A DNA stretch of 64,000 nt, taken from the NCBI GenBank assembly GCA_024233085.1, contig JACKQC010000006.1, positions 124,001 through 188,000 of the forward strand, in the 5' to 3' direction. Origin of the DNA: Akkermansiaceae bacterium. Its GTDB lineage: Bacteria; Verrucomicrobiota; Verrucomicrobiia; Verrucomicrobiales; DEV007. How positions within the stretch are numbered: the first letter of the stretch is position 1; each line of letters begins with the position of its first letter. A program made the translations under genes and the position numbers. Below the pieces are notes generated by a model, which was given only the letters and a program-made list of their open reading frames with translations, searched no databases and was not told the DNA's origin. Shown piece after piece: positions 1 to 9,589 of the stretch.

Positions 1-17
1 GAGAACAGCCTCCCCCT

Positions 18-50
18 CCCCGAAAACATGGCCAGGATGGCCATGCCACG
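18..50. repeat. Family B palindromic repeat, right arm only
   Basis: The core TGGCCAGGATGGCCA is a palindrome around GGA and is followed by TGCCACG. It matches the right arm of the longer inverted repeat at 15912-16045, including the preceding CGAAA stretch. The left arm would lie outside the window. Confidence 0.6.
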
Positions 51-72
51 GGCCGAACCGCCGAACCGCCGC

Positions 73-1398
73 CTATTCCCCGATCGTCGGGCTCAGGTGG
101 TCCCGGTCGTTGACGTAGCTTCCCGGTGGCGCCGCGATCGGACCCGCGAGCAGCGGATCGCCCGTTTCCTTCATCCAAACTTCAAGACGCGCCTCCAATT
201 GTTTCCGAACCGCCGCATACCCCGGATCTTCCGCCACGTTGCGCGTTTCCGCCGAATCGTCCCGCAAGTCGAAAAGCCGGACCCACTCCCGCGAACGCTC
301 CAGCCAACCGCCCGCGACGAGCGCGTCCTTTGCCGCCGAATCGTCGACATTGGCCGGCACCGGCGACAGATCGTCGTCGAAGATTTTCACCAGCGAATGC
401 GTCGCGGTGCGGATCGATCGCATCGGTTCATACCCGGCATGGTAGGTCACTTCGGCGAAGACTTCGTCGCGGATCGAATTTTCTCCGCCGTTCAGCAGGG
501 GCGCCAGACCGCGGCCGGCCAGCGGCCAGTCGGGCAATCCCACGCCCAGCGCCTCGCCGAGGGTCGGAAACAGATCGACCTGGCTGACCAGGGCGTCGAT
601 CGTTTTGCGCGCCGGCGTCCGGCCCGGAATTCTCAACATCAACGCCACGCCCGTCCCCGAGGCCGTCAGGTTGCATTTGTATCCGGGAAAGGCCGGGCCG
701 TGATCGGTCGTGAAAATCACCAGCGTGTCGTCCACGTGCGGGCTCGACTCCAACGCCTCGAGCACCACGCCGCAACAGCGATCCAGATGGCGCACCGCCG
801 TCAGGAATCCCGCCATGTCGCGCCGCGTCGCCGGGGTGTCCGGAATGCCCGGAGGCGGCACCGCCGTTTCGGGATCGATGTCCGCGTCCGGCGCCGGAAA
901 CGGCCGGTGCGGAAACCAGAAGCCGCAGTCGAGGAAAAACGGCCCGTCCTTCGGCTTTTTCGCGAGATAAGCCGCCGCCCCGGCCGCCACCCCCCGGTCA
1001 TGAGCCGCCCAATCGACCCAACCCTGTTGGGTCATCGACTCAACCCTGTTGAGTCGCCGGTCGTACCCTCTCAGGTCCGCGCCCGGCTGGAGGTGCTGGA
1101 TGCCGGCGAGAACGGTTTCGAAACCGATCGACTGAAGGAAAGCCGGCAGCGTCCTCGCGGGATCGCGCAGCCGAAACCCCCGATGCATGAGCCCCAGCAT
1201 TCCCGTCCGATGCGGCCATTGGCCGGTCAGCAGCGCCGCGCGGCTCGGCGAGCAGGTGGGCGCCGCGCTGTGGGCGTTGCGAAAAACCGCCGTGCCGGGA
1301 GCGGCCGCAAAAGCCGCCAGATTCGGTGTCTCGACGGCATGCCCGCAGGGGCCGATCCATCGGCCAAGATCGTGGGCGTGGAGATAGAGAAGGTTCAT
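73..1398 (-). CDS. Sulfatase with an in-frame repeat insertion
   Basis: Sulfatase of the formylglycine-dependent alkaline phosphatase superfamily, 441 aa, expected to hydrolyse sulfate esters. The catalytic signature CSPSR followed by AALLTG is at residues 49-53, so Cys49 is the predicted formylglycine. The C-terminal half carries TTDHG and the usual end pattern LFDLRDD. No signal peptide is visible on the chosen ATG, unlike the other two sulfatases here, so it may act in the cytoplasm or the start may be misplaced. Residues about 116-129 are encoded by the 41-bp repeat at 1015-1055 (reads NRVESMTQQGWVDW), and the frame stays open on both sides. The substrate cannot be told from sequence. Confidence 0.88.
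   Translation of the reverse strand: MNLLYLHAHDLGRWIGPCGHAVETPNLAAFAAAPGTAVFRNAHSAAPTCSPSRAALLTGQWPHRTGMLGLMHRGFRLRDPARTLPAFLQSIGFETVLAGIQHLQPGADLRGYDRRLNRVESMTQQGWVDWAAHDRGVAAGAAAYLAKKPKDGPFFLDCGFWFPHRPFPAPDADIDPETAVPPPGIPDTPATRRDMAGFLTAVRHLDRCCGVVLEALESSPHVDDTLVIFTTDHGPAFPGYKCNLTASGTGVALMLRIPGRTPARKTIDALVSQVDLFPTLGEALGVGLPDWPLAGRGLAPLLNGGENSIRDEVFAEVTYHAGYEPMRSIRTATHSLVKIFDDDLSPVPANVDDSAAKDALVAGGWLERSREWVRLFDLRDDSAETRNVAEDPGYAAVRKQLEARLEVWMKETGDPLLAGPIAAPPGSYVNDRDHLSPTIGE
1015..1055. repeat. 41-bp repeat (family A), copy 1, inside sulfatase gene
   Basis: Two 19-bp units, GACCCAACCCTGTTGGGTC at 1015-1033 and GACTCAACCCTGTTGAGTC at 1037-1055, are separated by 3 nt. Unlike the other copies both units point the same way. 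The second unit carries C-to-T and G-to-A changes at paired positions, so its own 8-bp stem is preserved. Confidence 0.9.
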
Positions 1399-1827
1399 GG
1401 CGGCGCGCCAAACTAGCGATGCAGGCCCGAGAATTGTCCATCGAAAGCGATCCCCTTCCTCGGACTTCTCCGAGACACAACGCTGTTTTTTCGCGAAAAA
1501 CTTTCCAGATTTGAGAATTTTCGCCTTTTTTTCTTTTGTTTTTGAAAATTTTAGTGGACTCGCCTCAGTTTTGCGGTAATCTCTCTCAAGATCGAGGTTC
1601 GCTTCGATTTCCCCTCACCAGACGAATTTTTCATTGCTTGGTTGTTGTTGTTGTTGCGAAGGAAACAGACCGAATTTCGAAAACCCGGCAGTTTCCCCGC
1701 GAAAACAAAAAGGCTCTCCCCCACGGGAGGGCCTTTTTGTTTGGTGTGTTTTTGGCGTATTTTTGCATCACCGGACGGACTCGATGCGTGACCGCCCCTA
1801 CCCCGATCAGACACGAATTTTCCCGGA
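1399..1827. other. Intergenic stretch with an orphan terminator
   Basis: This 429-bp region is AT-rich from about 1480 to 1690, unlike the surrounding genes, and contains runs such as TTGTTGTTGTTG near 1645. Apart from the terminator at 1704-1741 I see no convincing coding frame. The strong terminator without an upstream plus-strand gene could mean an unrecognised small RNA between about 1480 and 1700, but no RNA family is recognisable. Confidence 0.4.
1704..1741 (+). terminator. Rho-independent terminator
   Basis: A GC-rich stem pairs GGCTCTCCC with GGGAGGGCC around a CAC-containing loop, with A-run on the left (AACAAAAA) and T-run on the right (TTTTTGTTT). It could act on both strands. Confidence 0.75.
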
Positions 1828-2100
1828 GTGAACGGATTTCTTTTCAACCGAGTGGAGGCCTGGCTCTGGTTCGCGGTGGCGGCGAGCCTGCTCGTCCGAG
1901 GATGGCGGACGGACCGCCAACGGACGGTTCATCTGATCGCGGGAATCCTCTTCGCCGTTTTCGGAACCAGCGATTTGATCGAAGCCCGGACCGGAGCGTG
2001 GTGGACACCATGGTGGCTCGCCGTCTGGAAAGCGGCATGCCTGGCGGGAATCGCCTGGGCGTTGGCTCACCTGATCCGCGGATCGCGCCGGAGCGGTTGA
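1828..2100 (+). CDS. Small membrane protein, unknown function
   Basis: This 90-aa product has about three hydrophobic stretches (residues roughly 9-24, 36-50 and 64-82) separated by short basic or acidic loops (RGWRTDRQR and SDLIEARTG), so it is probably an inner-membrane protein. The start is a GTG directly after GGA, which is a poor ribosome-binding geometry; no ATG is available upstream in frame. It ends 51 bp before the convergent end of the large subtilase gene. I do not recognise the family and no function is assigned. Confidence 0.5.
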   Translation: MNGFLFNRVEAWLWFAVAASLLVRGWRTDRQRTVHLIAGILFAVFGTSDLIEARTGAWWTPWWLAVWKAACLAGIAWALAHLIRGSRRSG

Positions 2101-2151
2101 CGATTGCGGCGGCGCTGATGCCCGAATGGTGAGTCGGGGAATCGCGGCGGA

Positions 2152-5100
2152 TCACTTCGGCGCCCACCGCGCCACACCATCGGCATCGAGCGTTTTCGTC
2201 AGGAAAAAGCCGCCCGCGATCCCCTGCCGCTGGAAAACCACCGTGTTGAATCGCGCCCACAACCCCGACGCGGTGTCCCGATACTCGCCGGTGACGAGGC
2301 CGGACTTCGCGTTAACTTTCGCCTTCAGCGTGTCGCCTCCGACACCGACGTAGGTAACCCGATTCGCGTCGTCCCACACCGCGTCGAGCGGCCCGACATC
2401 GATGGCCGCCACGCCCGTCAGCGGGGCGCGCGCGCCGCGGAGGCTCAGCTCGGTGTTCGGGTTGCCATCCATCGTCAGCCCGGGAAAGACGGCCACGCCT
2501 TTCACCGCGTCGAACCGGCTGCCCGCCACCGGAAGCACCGCCTGGAATCCGCGCGGGAAGAGTTTCGACGCCGCGTTGGCCGATTTTTCCCACGAAACGA
2601 AGCCATCAATGTCGCTCACCGTGCCGGCCCCGATCGCCGTGGCGCCGGCATCGCCGCGGAAACGCAATTCTCCCGCCACCGCGCAGCCTTTCGCGACACT
2701 GTAAACGGCCAGGCGATCTCCGTTTCCGAGCACGCCGGCCAGGCTCGACTTCGACCCGTCGGCGAGCAGGAAAAGCCCTTTCGCCGCGCCGCTGGTGGCG
2801 ACCGTAAGCGTCCCGACCCCGTCTCCGGCCGGATAACCGGCGCCGAGATCCTCGTTCATCGGGAGCAGAACCGTGTAGGCGCCCGCCAGCTCCGGCGGCG
2901 CGGGATTCAGCTTCGCGTGGTAAACCTGCCGCGCCACCCCGACCGCGAAGGTCTCGCCCGTGGCGAGGTCGGTCAGCAGGCCCTCGATCGTGATCTCACC
3001 GCCCGGCGTCTCGCGCAGCCGCACGTTCGCCAGGTCGTAGAAGGCGGCGAGCTTGCCCTTCCAGACGCCCCCGCCGTCCACCGTGCCGTCGGCGAGGATC
3101 ACGCCGCGCAGGGCCGCGGTCAGCGAGCCGATCTTCACGGTGAGCGTGAGACTTCCCAGGCCGGTCTTCCCATTATGACTGAGAGCGGCGGCACCCGCGC
3201 CGACCGGCAGGGTCGAACCGCGAACGGGCGTCACCAGACCGGAGTATTTCCCGGGATGGGCCAGCGCGTCATAATTCGCGTCCGCCGGCGGCGATCCGGG
3301 CGCGCCCGGCCCGGCGGTGGCAAAATGCGCGCCGCCGAAGCCGGCCTCGGAATCGCCCGCGGAACCGGCCACGCCGTTGCCCGCGAGCGCGAGCGTGAAG
3401 GGATTGGCCGCCGGATCGTTGACGCGAATCGTCACCGTCGCCGCGTCGGCCCCGAGTTCGCCCGGCCGAAAGCCGAGGCGCGCCACCAGAGTCTCCCCGG
3501 GCCGCAGATAGCCGTCGCGCCGGGCCATCCAGAAGAAGTCGCCGTCGCCGCCGCCGATTTCGAGCGGTCCGTCGATGAGCAAATTGCCGTCGCCGGCATT
3601 TTCGAGCACGATCACCCGCTCGCCGACGCCGCCGTCGACACCGATGTCGCCGAAGTCGATCGGGGCGCCGGCGTTCAGAACCGCGCCGGTCCCGTCGCGC
3701 ACGACCAGCGCCGGCGCGTGCCGCGGCTCGATGGTGAGGAGCCCCACCTCGTCGTTTCCGAAAAAGTGTCCGGCCACCAGGCCCTGTTTCTGCAGCGCCA
3801 CCCCCACAAACTTCACATTGTGGGTGAAGGGCTGGCTGTTCGCGCCCGTGCCGGTGTCAAAGAACGAACCGCTCACCAGTCCCGACTTCGGATTGATCCC
3901 GACCTTGAGTTTTTCCGCCGAGCCGTTGCCCGCCCACGCGATCTTGTTGGCGGAATTCCACGTCAGCGGCCGGTTGCTCGGCACAGGCGAGAGATTTCCG
4001 TCCGCCAGACTCCAGACGGCGTTTTCGTCCTGGTCGGCGAGCTGGCTGAGAATGCGTTCACCCTTCGCCGGCGCCAAATAACGGGAGCCCACGGCCGGCA
4101 GGTCGATGTCGATCGCGCCGGGATAGATGGGCGGCTTGAGCTGGCCCGCCGGACGCACCCAGTGCAGCAACCCGTCGAGGTCGGAGACGTTCGGCATTTC
4201 GCGCGCCCGCAGGACGCCCGCCAACTGCCCGCTCGGTCCCGTCTTGCTCCGGTAGAGGATTGTGTAAAACGCGAGCTGCCCGTCGTCGTTGGCCGTGCCG
4301 GCGACCGCGCAGCGAGTCGTGTCGGCGAGGACGAAGCCGAATTTGAATTTGCCCGCCGTGCTGACCGATCCGTAGCCGATCCCCTCGCCAAAGGGCAGGT
4401 CGTCGGGGTCCCAGCCATCGTCATGCGGCAGGACCAGCGTGTAGTTCCCCGCGAAAGGCGCCGGATGGGTCTTGGCATTGAAGGAATTGCCCGCGGCGGA
4501 GACGATGCCGGTCACGGCCGCGTTTTGCGACACCGTGCCTTCCAGCCGATAACCGCCGGAGACATCGGAAGTGGCCAGTTGCAGCGCCAGATCGACGGAG
4601 GGACCGTTCTTGGTGAGCATATCGGGCAAATCCACCGCGCCGCCCGCGTCCACCGCCGCCTTGCCGCGATAGGTGAAGGTCTCGAAAAACAGCGTCACCG
4701 ACAGGGCGTCGCCACTCAGGACGGCCTTCAGCGATCCCAGCACCCGCGACGCGTCCGAGGGATCGAAGACCAGCCCCTCGAAAGCCTGCTTCAGGCCCGT
4801 CGTGTCCGTCAGGTCCGTGGTGGCCGGATCGCCCGCCGGGGCGCCCGGATTCCCCACCCGCCGGTCGGGTCCACCGGGACGGATGCCCATTTCCTGATCG
4901 CTGACGGTGCTGAACAACAGGGTCGCCCCCGACTGCTTCGACGCCTGGATCGAGTAGTAATAGGTCACGCCCGGCACCGCCGTGATGTCGGTGAATTCGA
5001 GCACCCCGGCGTTGACTCCGCCGATCTGGCCGCCCTGAATCCCCGGCGCCACGGAGCGGAAAAGGCGGTAGGACTGCGCGTCGCCGCGCTGATCCCAGCT

Positions 5101-8100
5101 CAGCACCACGTCGTCGAAGCGGTCCGTGGTGGCCGTGAAGTTGTCCGGCGCCAGGAAGAGGCGTTTCCCGACCACCCCGGGCGTGTAGCCGCTCATCCGT
5201 CCGCCCGAAACCGCGCGGATGAAGTAGTAACGGTTCACCCCCTGCGGCGTCTCGGTGTCCGACCAGACGGTTCCCGTCACCGCGGCGACCAGAGTCGCCG
5301 CCGTCGCGACGGCCGTCGTGCCGCGATAGACTTCGAACATCGGGATGTCCGGAATGGCGTCCCAGGTCACGAGGATCTCGTCGTTCAGGTTGTTCGTCGC
5401 GATCAGCCCGGTCGGGGTGGCGATGCGCCGCACCCCCGCGTTCGAGGCGCTGAAGCCGCCGGTGACCGCCCCGTTTCGCGCCCGCACCCAGTAGTAGTAA
5501 TCGAGGCCCGGCGTCGGCGTCGAGTCGTCATAGGTCGTCGAAGTCGTGGTGCCGATCGAGGCGGCCGTGCCAACATTGTTCGTCGTGCCGCGCCAGATTT
5601 CGTAGGTCAGGCTCGGATGCACCGCCGTCCACGTCACCCGGATCCGATCTTCGAAAGTCTCGTCCGAAGCCGCCACGCCGGTCACCGTCGCGATGGTCCG
5701 CAGGCCCGCCGTCGAGGCGCTGACCCCGCTGGAGCCCGCCACATTGGCCGCCTTGACCCAATAATAAACCGTCTGCCCCGGATCGGTGCCGGTGTCGACG
5801 AAGCTGGCGTCCGACTGCACCGAGACCGCGGTCGCCGTTCCGAAGCTGTTGGTCGTGCTCCGGTAGAGCGTGTAGTCCGCCGCGTTGGCCGGGCGATTCC
5901 AGGTCACGGTCACGCTGGCCGTGTTGTTGGTCGTGGCCGTCAAACCCGTCGGGGTCGTGGGCGCCGAGCCGGGCAGGCGCCCGGAAATGTCGAAGAGCCG
6001 CACGCCGGCGGCCGTGCCCAGCGCCAGCCGCGTGCCGTCCCGGCTGATTTCGAGATTTCCCTCGCCAAACTGATCGCCCGGCGCCAAGCCGCCCGGGATC
6101 GCGATCGACCCCACCGCCTGCCAGTTGACCGTTTCGTAGATGCGGATCGTGTCCGCGACGGTGTCCGCCACGTACAGTTCGTTCATCACCGGCGAAAAGC
6201 GCACGCCGCTCGCGTTCAGAGCCGGATTGAACAACGACGTCCCGGCCGCGTTGAAAATCGCCGGCCCCGTCCCCGACGCCCGACCGCTGGCCGCCTCGCT
6301 GGCGAAGCGGCTGATGTCGCCCCACGCCTGCTCCGCGCCGCCGTTGTGGGCGGAGGCGAAGGTGTCCGAGGCCAGGTCGTAAACGAACCACGAACCGGTC
6401 GCCAGACCCGCCTCGAAAAAGCCCAACTTGTTCCGGTTCCGGTTGCGGGAAAGAATCGTCTCGCCGCGCACCTTTCCGCCCCCCGAACCGCTCGGGATCG
6501 AGCGCACCGTCGCGGAATTTGCCTGCGCGTTGAGCGCCCGCGCGTTGACCGTCGCGCCCGTGCTGTGCATCGTCACGAAGCCCTGCGTGTTCGACAGCAT
6601 CGCCACGTCCCAGGTGCCGATCTCGCCCGAGCCGGGCGTGAAAGCGATCGCGCTGAAGGTCTGCGCCGCCGGGTTGAGCTTCAACAGCCGCGCCTGCGGG
6701 CCCGCCAGCGCCGAGTCCGCCACCACCACGATCGAGTCGTCCGGCGAGATGTCGATCCCCCTCGGTTGCCCGCCCGTCAGGTAGGAGTGCGCGATCGTTC
6801 GCGTCCCGTCGTCGTAATGCTCCACCACCCCGCCGTTGGTCGAGATGAAAAGCTCGTCCCCCGCGGCGTTGAAGGTGAAATCCATCGCGTCGCGGATCGG
6901 GATCAATTGGCCGTCGAGCGGTCCCGTTGCCCGCAGACCGTCATTGTGGGGCGAGGTCGTGTCCGCGTTTCCCAGGTCGTTGTCCGAATCCAGCGCCCGG
7001 ACGAAATAGTAATAGAGCACCCCCGGAGTGGCCGAGGTGTCCTCATGCATCGTCGCCGACGTCGTCACGATCAGCGCCGCCCCGCCCAGAGAGTTGGACG
7101 TGTTTCGGTAAACGCGATAGTTCACCGCGGCGGCGGCCGCCTGCCAGGTGACCCGGATGCGGTCCTGGAACAGCCCGTTGGTCGCCGTCACATCCGTCGG
7201 CCGCCCCGGGATCACCGTGATCACCGCCGTCGTCGAGTCCACGAAGGCTCCGTCGTCCGAGACCCGGACCCAGTAGGAGGAGTTTGCCGTGATGCCCGGC
7301 ACGGAAAAGGTGTCGCTGTCCGTCCCCACCGGCGTCGAGGTGTCGCCCGCCGTTCCCTGATACCATTGATAATGCAGGGTTCCGTTCAACGTCGTCGCCG
7401 CCACGGACAGGTTCAGCGTCTGGCCCGTCTCGATCGTCTGGGTCAGCGGATTGGTTTGAATCTCCGGCACCGCGTCCGCGTTGCCGGTCACGACCAGAGA
7501 CACGATCTGCGACCCGTTTGTCAGCGAGCCTTTCTTGGTGATGCGAATTCGATAGAGGCCGGCGACTGGCGAGGATATTCGGACCTGCTCCACGTTGTCG
7601 CGGATATTGTCCCCCGTCGTCGCGTTCGACAGTGGCGCGGCCGGATTGAGCACATAGGGCCGCGTCACCGCCGAATCGCTCACCCGCTCGATCCGCAGGT
7701 CGAGATCGTTGACGAGGTTCGAGGCCGTGTCATCCAGCGCGTTCTTTGCCGCCCCCGCCGGGTCCGTCCAGCAGATCGTCGCCAGCAGCGGCGCGGTGCC
7801 GTCCGCGTAAACGGTTACCACCTGCTCGACGACCGAGTTGGTCAGGGTCAGGTTGCTGAGGTTTCCGAGAAACAACTGCCCCGACTGCGTCTGCCCGTCA
7901 TAGTGCGCGGCGATCACGTCCGCCGCCACTTTCGTGTTCATCAATCCCCAGCCGTAGCTGTAGTCCGGTCCCGGCCGGCCCCGGTCGTCGGCGGTGTGAA
8001 CGATCAGGCCCTTCAGCATGCTCGCCCGCATCCACGCTCCGCCCGACTGTTCCGAGTGATACTCCTGCAAAAGCATCGCCGAGCCCGCCGCGTTCGGACT

Positions 8101-9336
8101 CGACATGCTCGTTCCGTCCGAAAAGTAGTACGCATTGTTCGCGATATCGTCACAGGAATATAGACCAACGCCGTTCGCCACGATATCCGGCTTGATCCGT
8201 CCGTCATCCGTCGGACCCCAGCCCGAGAAGGTGGACATCGTCGCATTGGTCACCGATCGCGTCCCGCCCGACACCGCGTCGTTCACGGCGCCGACGGTCA
8301 TGATGTTTTTCGCGATGCCGAGACTGGTGACCGTGTCAAATCCCCCCTGGTCGAAACCGTCGTCGGGCGGTCCGGTGGCGGGATTGTAGGGTGCCGTCAC
8401 ATACTGTGAGCCATCCCAATAGGTGTAATCCGTGTTGGCGGGCGGAGCGTCGTCATTCCGGTCGTTGCCCGCCGATTTGAAAGGTAGATAGAAAGGCGCG
8501 TTGTAGCATACCTGATCCCATGATCTCGCGTTCGAGTCATAGATTCCGAATGTCCGATCCTCGGACTCGCCCGGCCAGCCATACCACCAATACTCGAATC
8601 CATCCCAGTACCAGCCCGCGATCAGCCCGTAGGAATGGTTCGATATCGCGATCTTTCCCGATTGCGCGGAAAAAGCCGCCGCGACCGCCGCCATCTCCGC
8701 GTCATCGTTCACCGAATCATAGGCCCGGATCGTCGCCGCAGGCGCCATCCCCTTCGCGCTAACCATCACGCCCGAGGCGATCATCGTGCCCGCCACGTGG
8801 GTCGCGTGATCCGAGGTTCCCGGATTGTCGATGAGCGTGATCCGGCCCGTCAGTTCCTGATGCGTCGAACGCGGCACCCCGCCCACTTCCCACAGTCCGA
8901 TGACCCACCCGCTGCCATTGAGATTGTAGGGCGCCGTCTGGCGCACCAGATTGGCCGCCGTCGAAATCGCCGCGTTGGCATTGTGGCTGATCTGGTAAAT
9001 CGGCCGCCCATCGTCCGCCAGGTCCACCAGCCGGTAGTAGGCGCCCCGGTTGTTTTTGCCCGAAATCTTCCACCCCTTCGCCCGCGCCACCGTCTCGGCC
9101 GCCTGACGGCGAAAATCCGCCCGCGCCTTCAGCTTCGCCACGGACGCCGCCCGCGACGCGTCGTTTTCGAGATTGACCTCGATATTTTGCAAGGCCGCCG
9201 GCAGTTCGATGGCCTTCTGCGCCGATGCGTCGCCCGGTCCCGCCAGCAGTCCCCCCAGCATCGCGCCCAGCGTTCCCCAAACACGCCACGATCCAGCCTT
9301 CCCGGTTTGTCGGAATTCAAGTCGAGACCTTTTCAT
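2152..9336 (-). CDS. Giant secreted S8 (Kp43-like) subtilase with Ig, FN3 and anchor-type domains
   Basis: Secreted serine peptidase of 2394 aa. A signal peptide covers residues 1-39 (ends DASA). The S8 catalytic domain has His177 (HATHVAG), oxyanion Asn291 (SAGND) and Ser410 (GTSMSSP). The position of the catalytic Asp carries Glu150 (GLWEVGG). Residues about 495-620 match the beta-barrel that follows Kp43-type subtilases. Then come an Ig-like domain (622-709), an FN3 domain (711-810), a propeller-like stretch (815-1125), four more FN3 domains (1127-1500), a repeated module of roughly 330 aa present twice (about 1515-1850 and 2025-2394), and a choice-of-anchor-D/ASH-like domain between the modules (1870-1990). 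ATG at 9336 was chosen because it starts the signal peptide. Upstream in-frame sequence to 9591 is not signal-like. Likely an exoprotein that degrades or binds polymers. Confidence 0.85.
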   Translation of the reverse strand: MKRSRLEFRQTGKAGSWRVWGTLGAMLGGLLAGPGDASAQKAIELPAALQNIEVNLENDASRAASVAKLKARADFRRQAAETVARAKGWKISGKNNRGAYYRLVDLADDGRPIYQISHNANAAISTAANLVRQTAPYNLNGSGWVIGLWEVGGVPRSTHQELTGRITLIDNPGTSDHATHVAGTMIASGVMVSAKGMAPAATIRAYDSVNDDAEMAAVAAAFSAQSGKIAISNHSYGLIAGWYWDGFEYWWYGWPGESEDRTFGIYDSNARSWDQVCYNAPFYLPFKSAGNDRNDDAPPANTDYTYWDGSQYVTAPYNPATGPPDDGFDQGGFDTVTSLGIAKNIMTVGAVNDAVSGGTRSVTNATMSTFSGWGPTDDGRIKPDIVANGVGLYSCDDIANNAYYFSDGTSMSSPNAAGSAMLLQEYHSEQSGGAWMRASMLKGLIVHTADDRGRPGPDYSYGWGLMNTKVAADVIAAHYDGQTQSGQLFLGNLSNLTLTNSVVEQVVTVYADGTAPLLATICWTDPAGAAKNALDDTASNLVNDLDLRIERVSDSAVTRPYVLNPAAPLSNATTGDNIRDNVEQVRISSPVAGLYRIRITKKGSLTNGSQIVSLVVTGNADAVPEIQTNPLTQTIETGQTLNLSVAATTLNGTLHYQWYQGTAGDTSTPVGTDSDTFSVPGITANSSYWVRVSDDGAFVDSTTAVITVIPGRPTDVTATNGLFQDRIRVTWQAAAAAVNYRVYRNTSNSLGGAALIVTTSATMHEDTSATPGVLYYYFVRALDSDNDLGNADTTSPHNDGLRATGPLDGQLIPIRDAMDFTFNAAGDELFISTNGGVVEHYDDGTRTIAHSYLTGGQPRGIDISPDDSIVVVADSALAGPQARLLKLNPAAQTFSAIAFTPGSGEIGTWDVAMLSNTQGFVTMHSTGATVNARALNAQANSATVRSIPSGSGGGKVRGETILSRNRNRNKLGFFEAGLATGSWFVYDLASDTFASAHNGGAEQAWGDISRFASEAASGRASGTGPAIFNAAGTSLFNPALNASGVRFSPVMNELYVADTVADTIRIYETVNWQAVGSIAIPGGLAPGDQFGEGNLEISRDGTRLALGTAAGVRLFDISGRLPGSAPTTPTGLTATTNNTASVTVTWNRPANAADYTLYRSTTNSFGTATAVSVQSDASFVDTGTDPGQTVYYWVKAANVAGSSGVSASTAGLRTIATVTGVAASDETFEDRIRVTWTAVHPSLTYEIWRGTTNNVGTAASIGTTTSTTYDDSTPTPGLDYYYWVRARNGAVTGGFSASNAGVRRIATPTGLIATNNLNDEILVTWDAIPDIPMFEVYRGTTAVATAATLVAAVTGTVWSDTETPQGVNRYYFIRAVSGGRMSGYTPGVVGKRLFLAPDNFTATTDRFDDVVLSWDQRGDAQSYRLFRSVAPGIQGGQIGGVNAGVLEFTDITAVPGVTYYYSIQASKQSGATLLFSTVSDQEMGIRPGGPDRRVGNPGAPAGDPATTDLTDTTGLKQAFEGLVFDPSDASRVLGSLKAVLSGDALSVTLFFETFTYRGKAAVDAGGAVDLPDMLTKNGPSVDLALQLATSDVSGGYRLEGTVSQNAAVTGIVSAAGNSFNAKTHPAPFAGNYTLVLPHDDGWDPDDLPFGEGIGYGSVSTAGKFKFGFVLADTTRCAVAGTANDDGQLAFYTILYRSKTGPSGQLAGVLRAREMPNVSDLDGLLHWVRPAGQLKPPIYPGAIDIDLPAVGSRYLAPAKGERILSQLADQDENAVWSLADGNLSPVPSNRPLTWNSANKIAWAGNGSAEKLKVGINPKSGLVSGSFFDTGTGANSQPFTHNVKFVGVALQKQGLVAGHFFGNDEVGLLTIEPRHAPALVVRDGTGAVLNAGAPIDFGDIGVDGGVGERVIVLENAGDGNLLIDGPLEIGGGDGDFFWMARRDGYLRPGETLVARLGFRPGELGADAATVTIRVNDPAANPFTLALAGNGVAGSAGDSEAGFGGAHFATAGPGAPGSPPADANYDALAHPGKYSGLVTPVRGSTLPVGAGAAALSHNGKTGLGSLTLTVKIGSLTAALRGVILADGTVDGGGVWKGKLAAFYDLANVRLRETPGGEITIEGLLTDLATGETFAVGVARQVYHAKLNPAPPELAGAYTVLLPMNEDLGAGYPAGDGVGTLTVATSGAAKGLFLLADGSKSSLAGVLGNGDRLAVYSVAKGCAVAGELRFRGDAGATAIGAGTVSDIDGFVSWEKSANAASKLFPRGFQAVLPVAGSRFDAVKGVAVFPGLTMDGNPNTELSLRGARAPLTGVAAIDVGPLDAVWDDANRVTYVGVGGDTLKAKVNAKSGLVTGEYRDTASGLWARFNTVVFQRQGIAGGFFLTKTLDADGVARWAPK

Positions 9337-9589
9337 TTTTCGTTGTCGGTCAATGAGTTTTTGGGGGTATCGGGCACGGTCGGCTCCCGAAGGCGAAGGA
9401 CATGCCCAGAGGGTAGAAAATCCTCCCTGATCTGGCAATGTTTTTTCCGAATTTTTTTGACGAAAATCTTCGCCCGCCGCCCCGTGCCGTGTCCCGTTGC
9501 GCGCTTGATCTTTCCTCCGCCATTGCGCAATCTCCCCATCGCCACCGCTTTGCCCCACTTCGCCCCTTCCATTCCCTTCCCCCTTCCCC
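9337..9589. promoter_or_regulatory. Divergent intergenic region
   Basis: This 253-bp spacer separates the divergently transcribed subtilase and TPR genes, so it must contain promoters for both. It has AT-rich patches at 9334-9360 and 9434-9475, but I cannot assign a -35/-10 pair with confidence. Confidence 0.35.

Noticed and set aside
2917..8163. A 1748-codon plus-strand open frame opposite the subtilase gene
   Set aside because: It is the antisense shadow of a high-GC gene. The product is Arg/His-rich with no domain or signal, while the minus strand encodes a clear multidomain protein.
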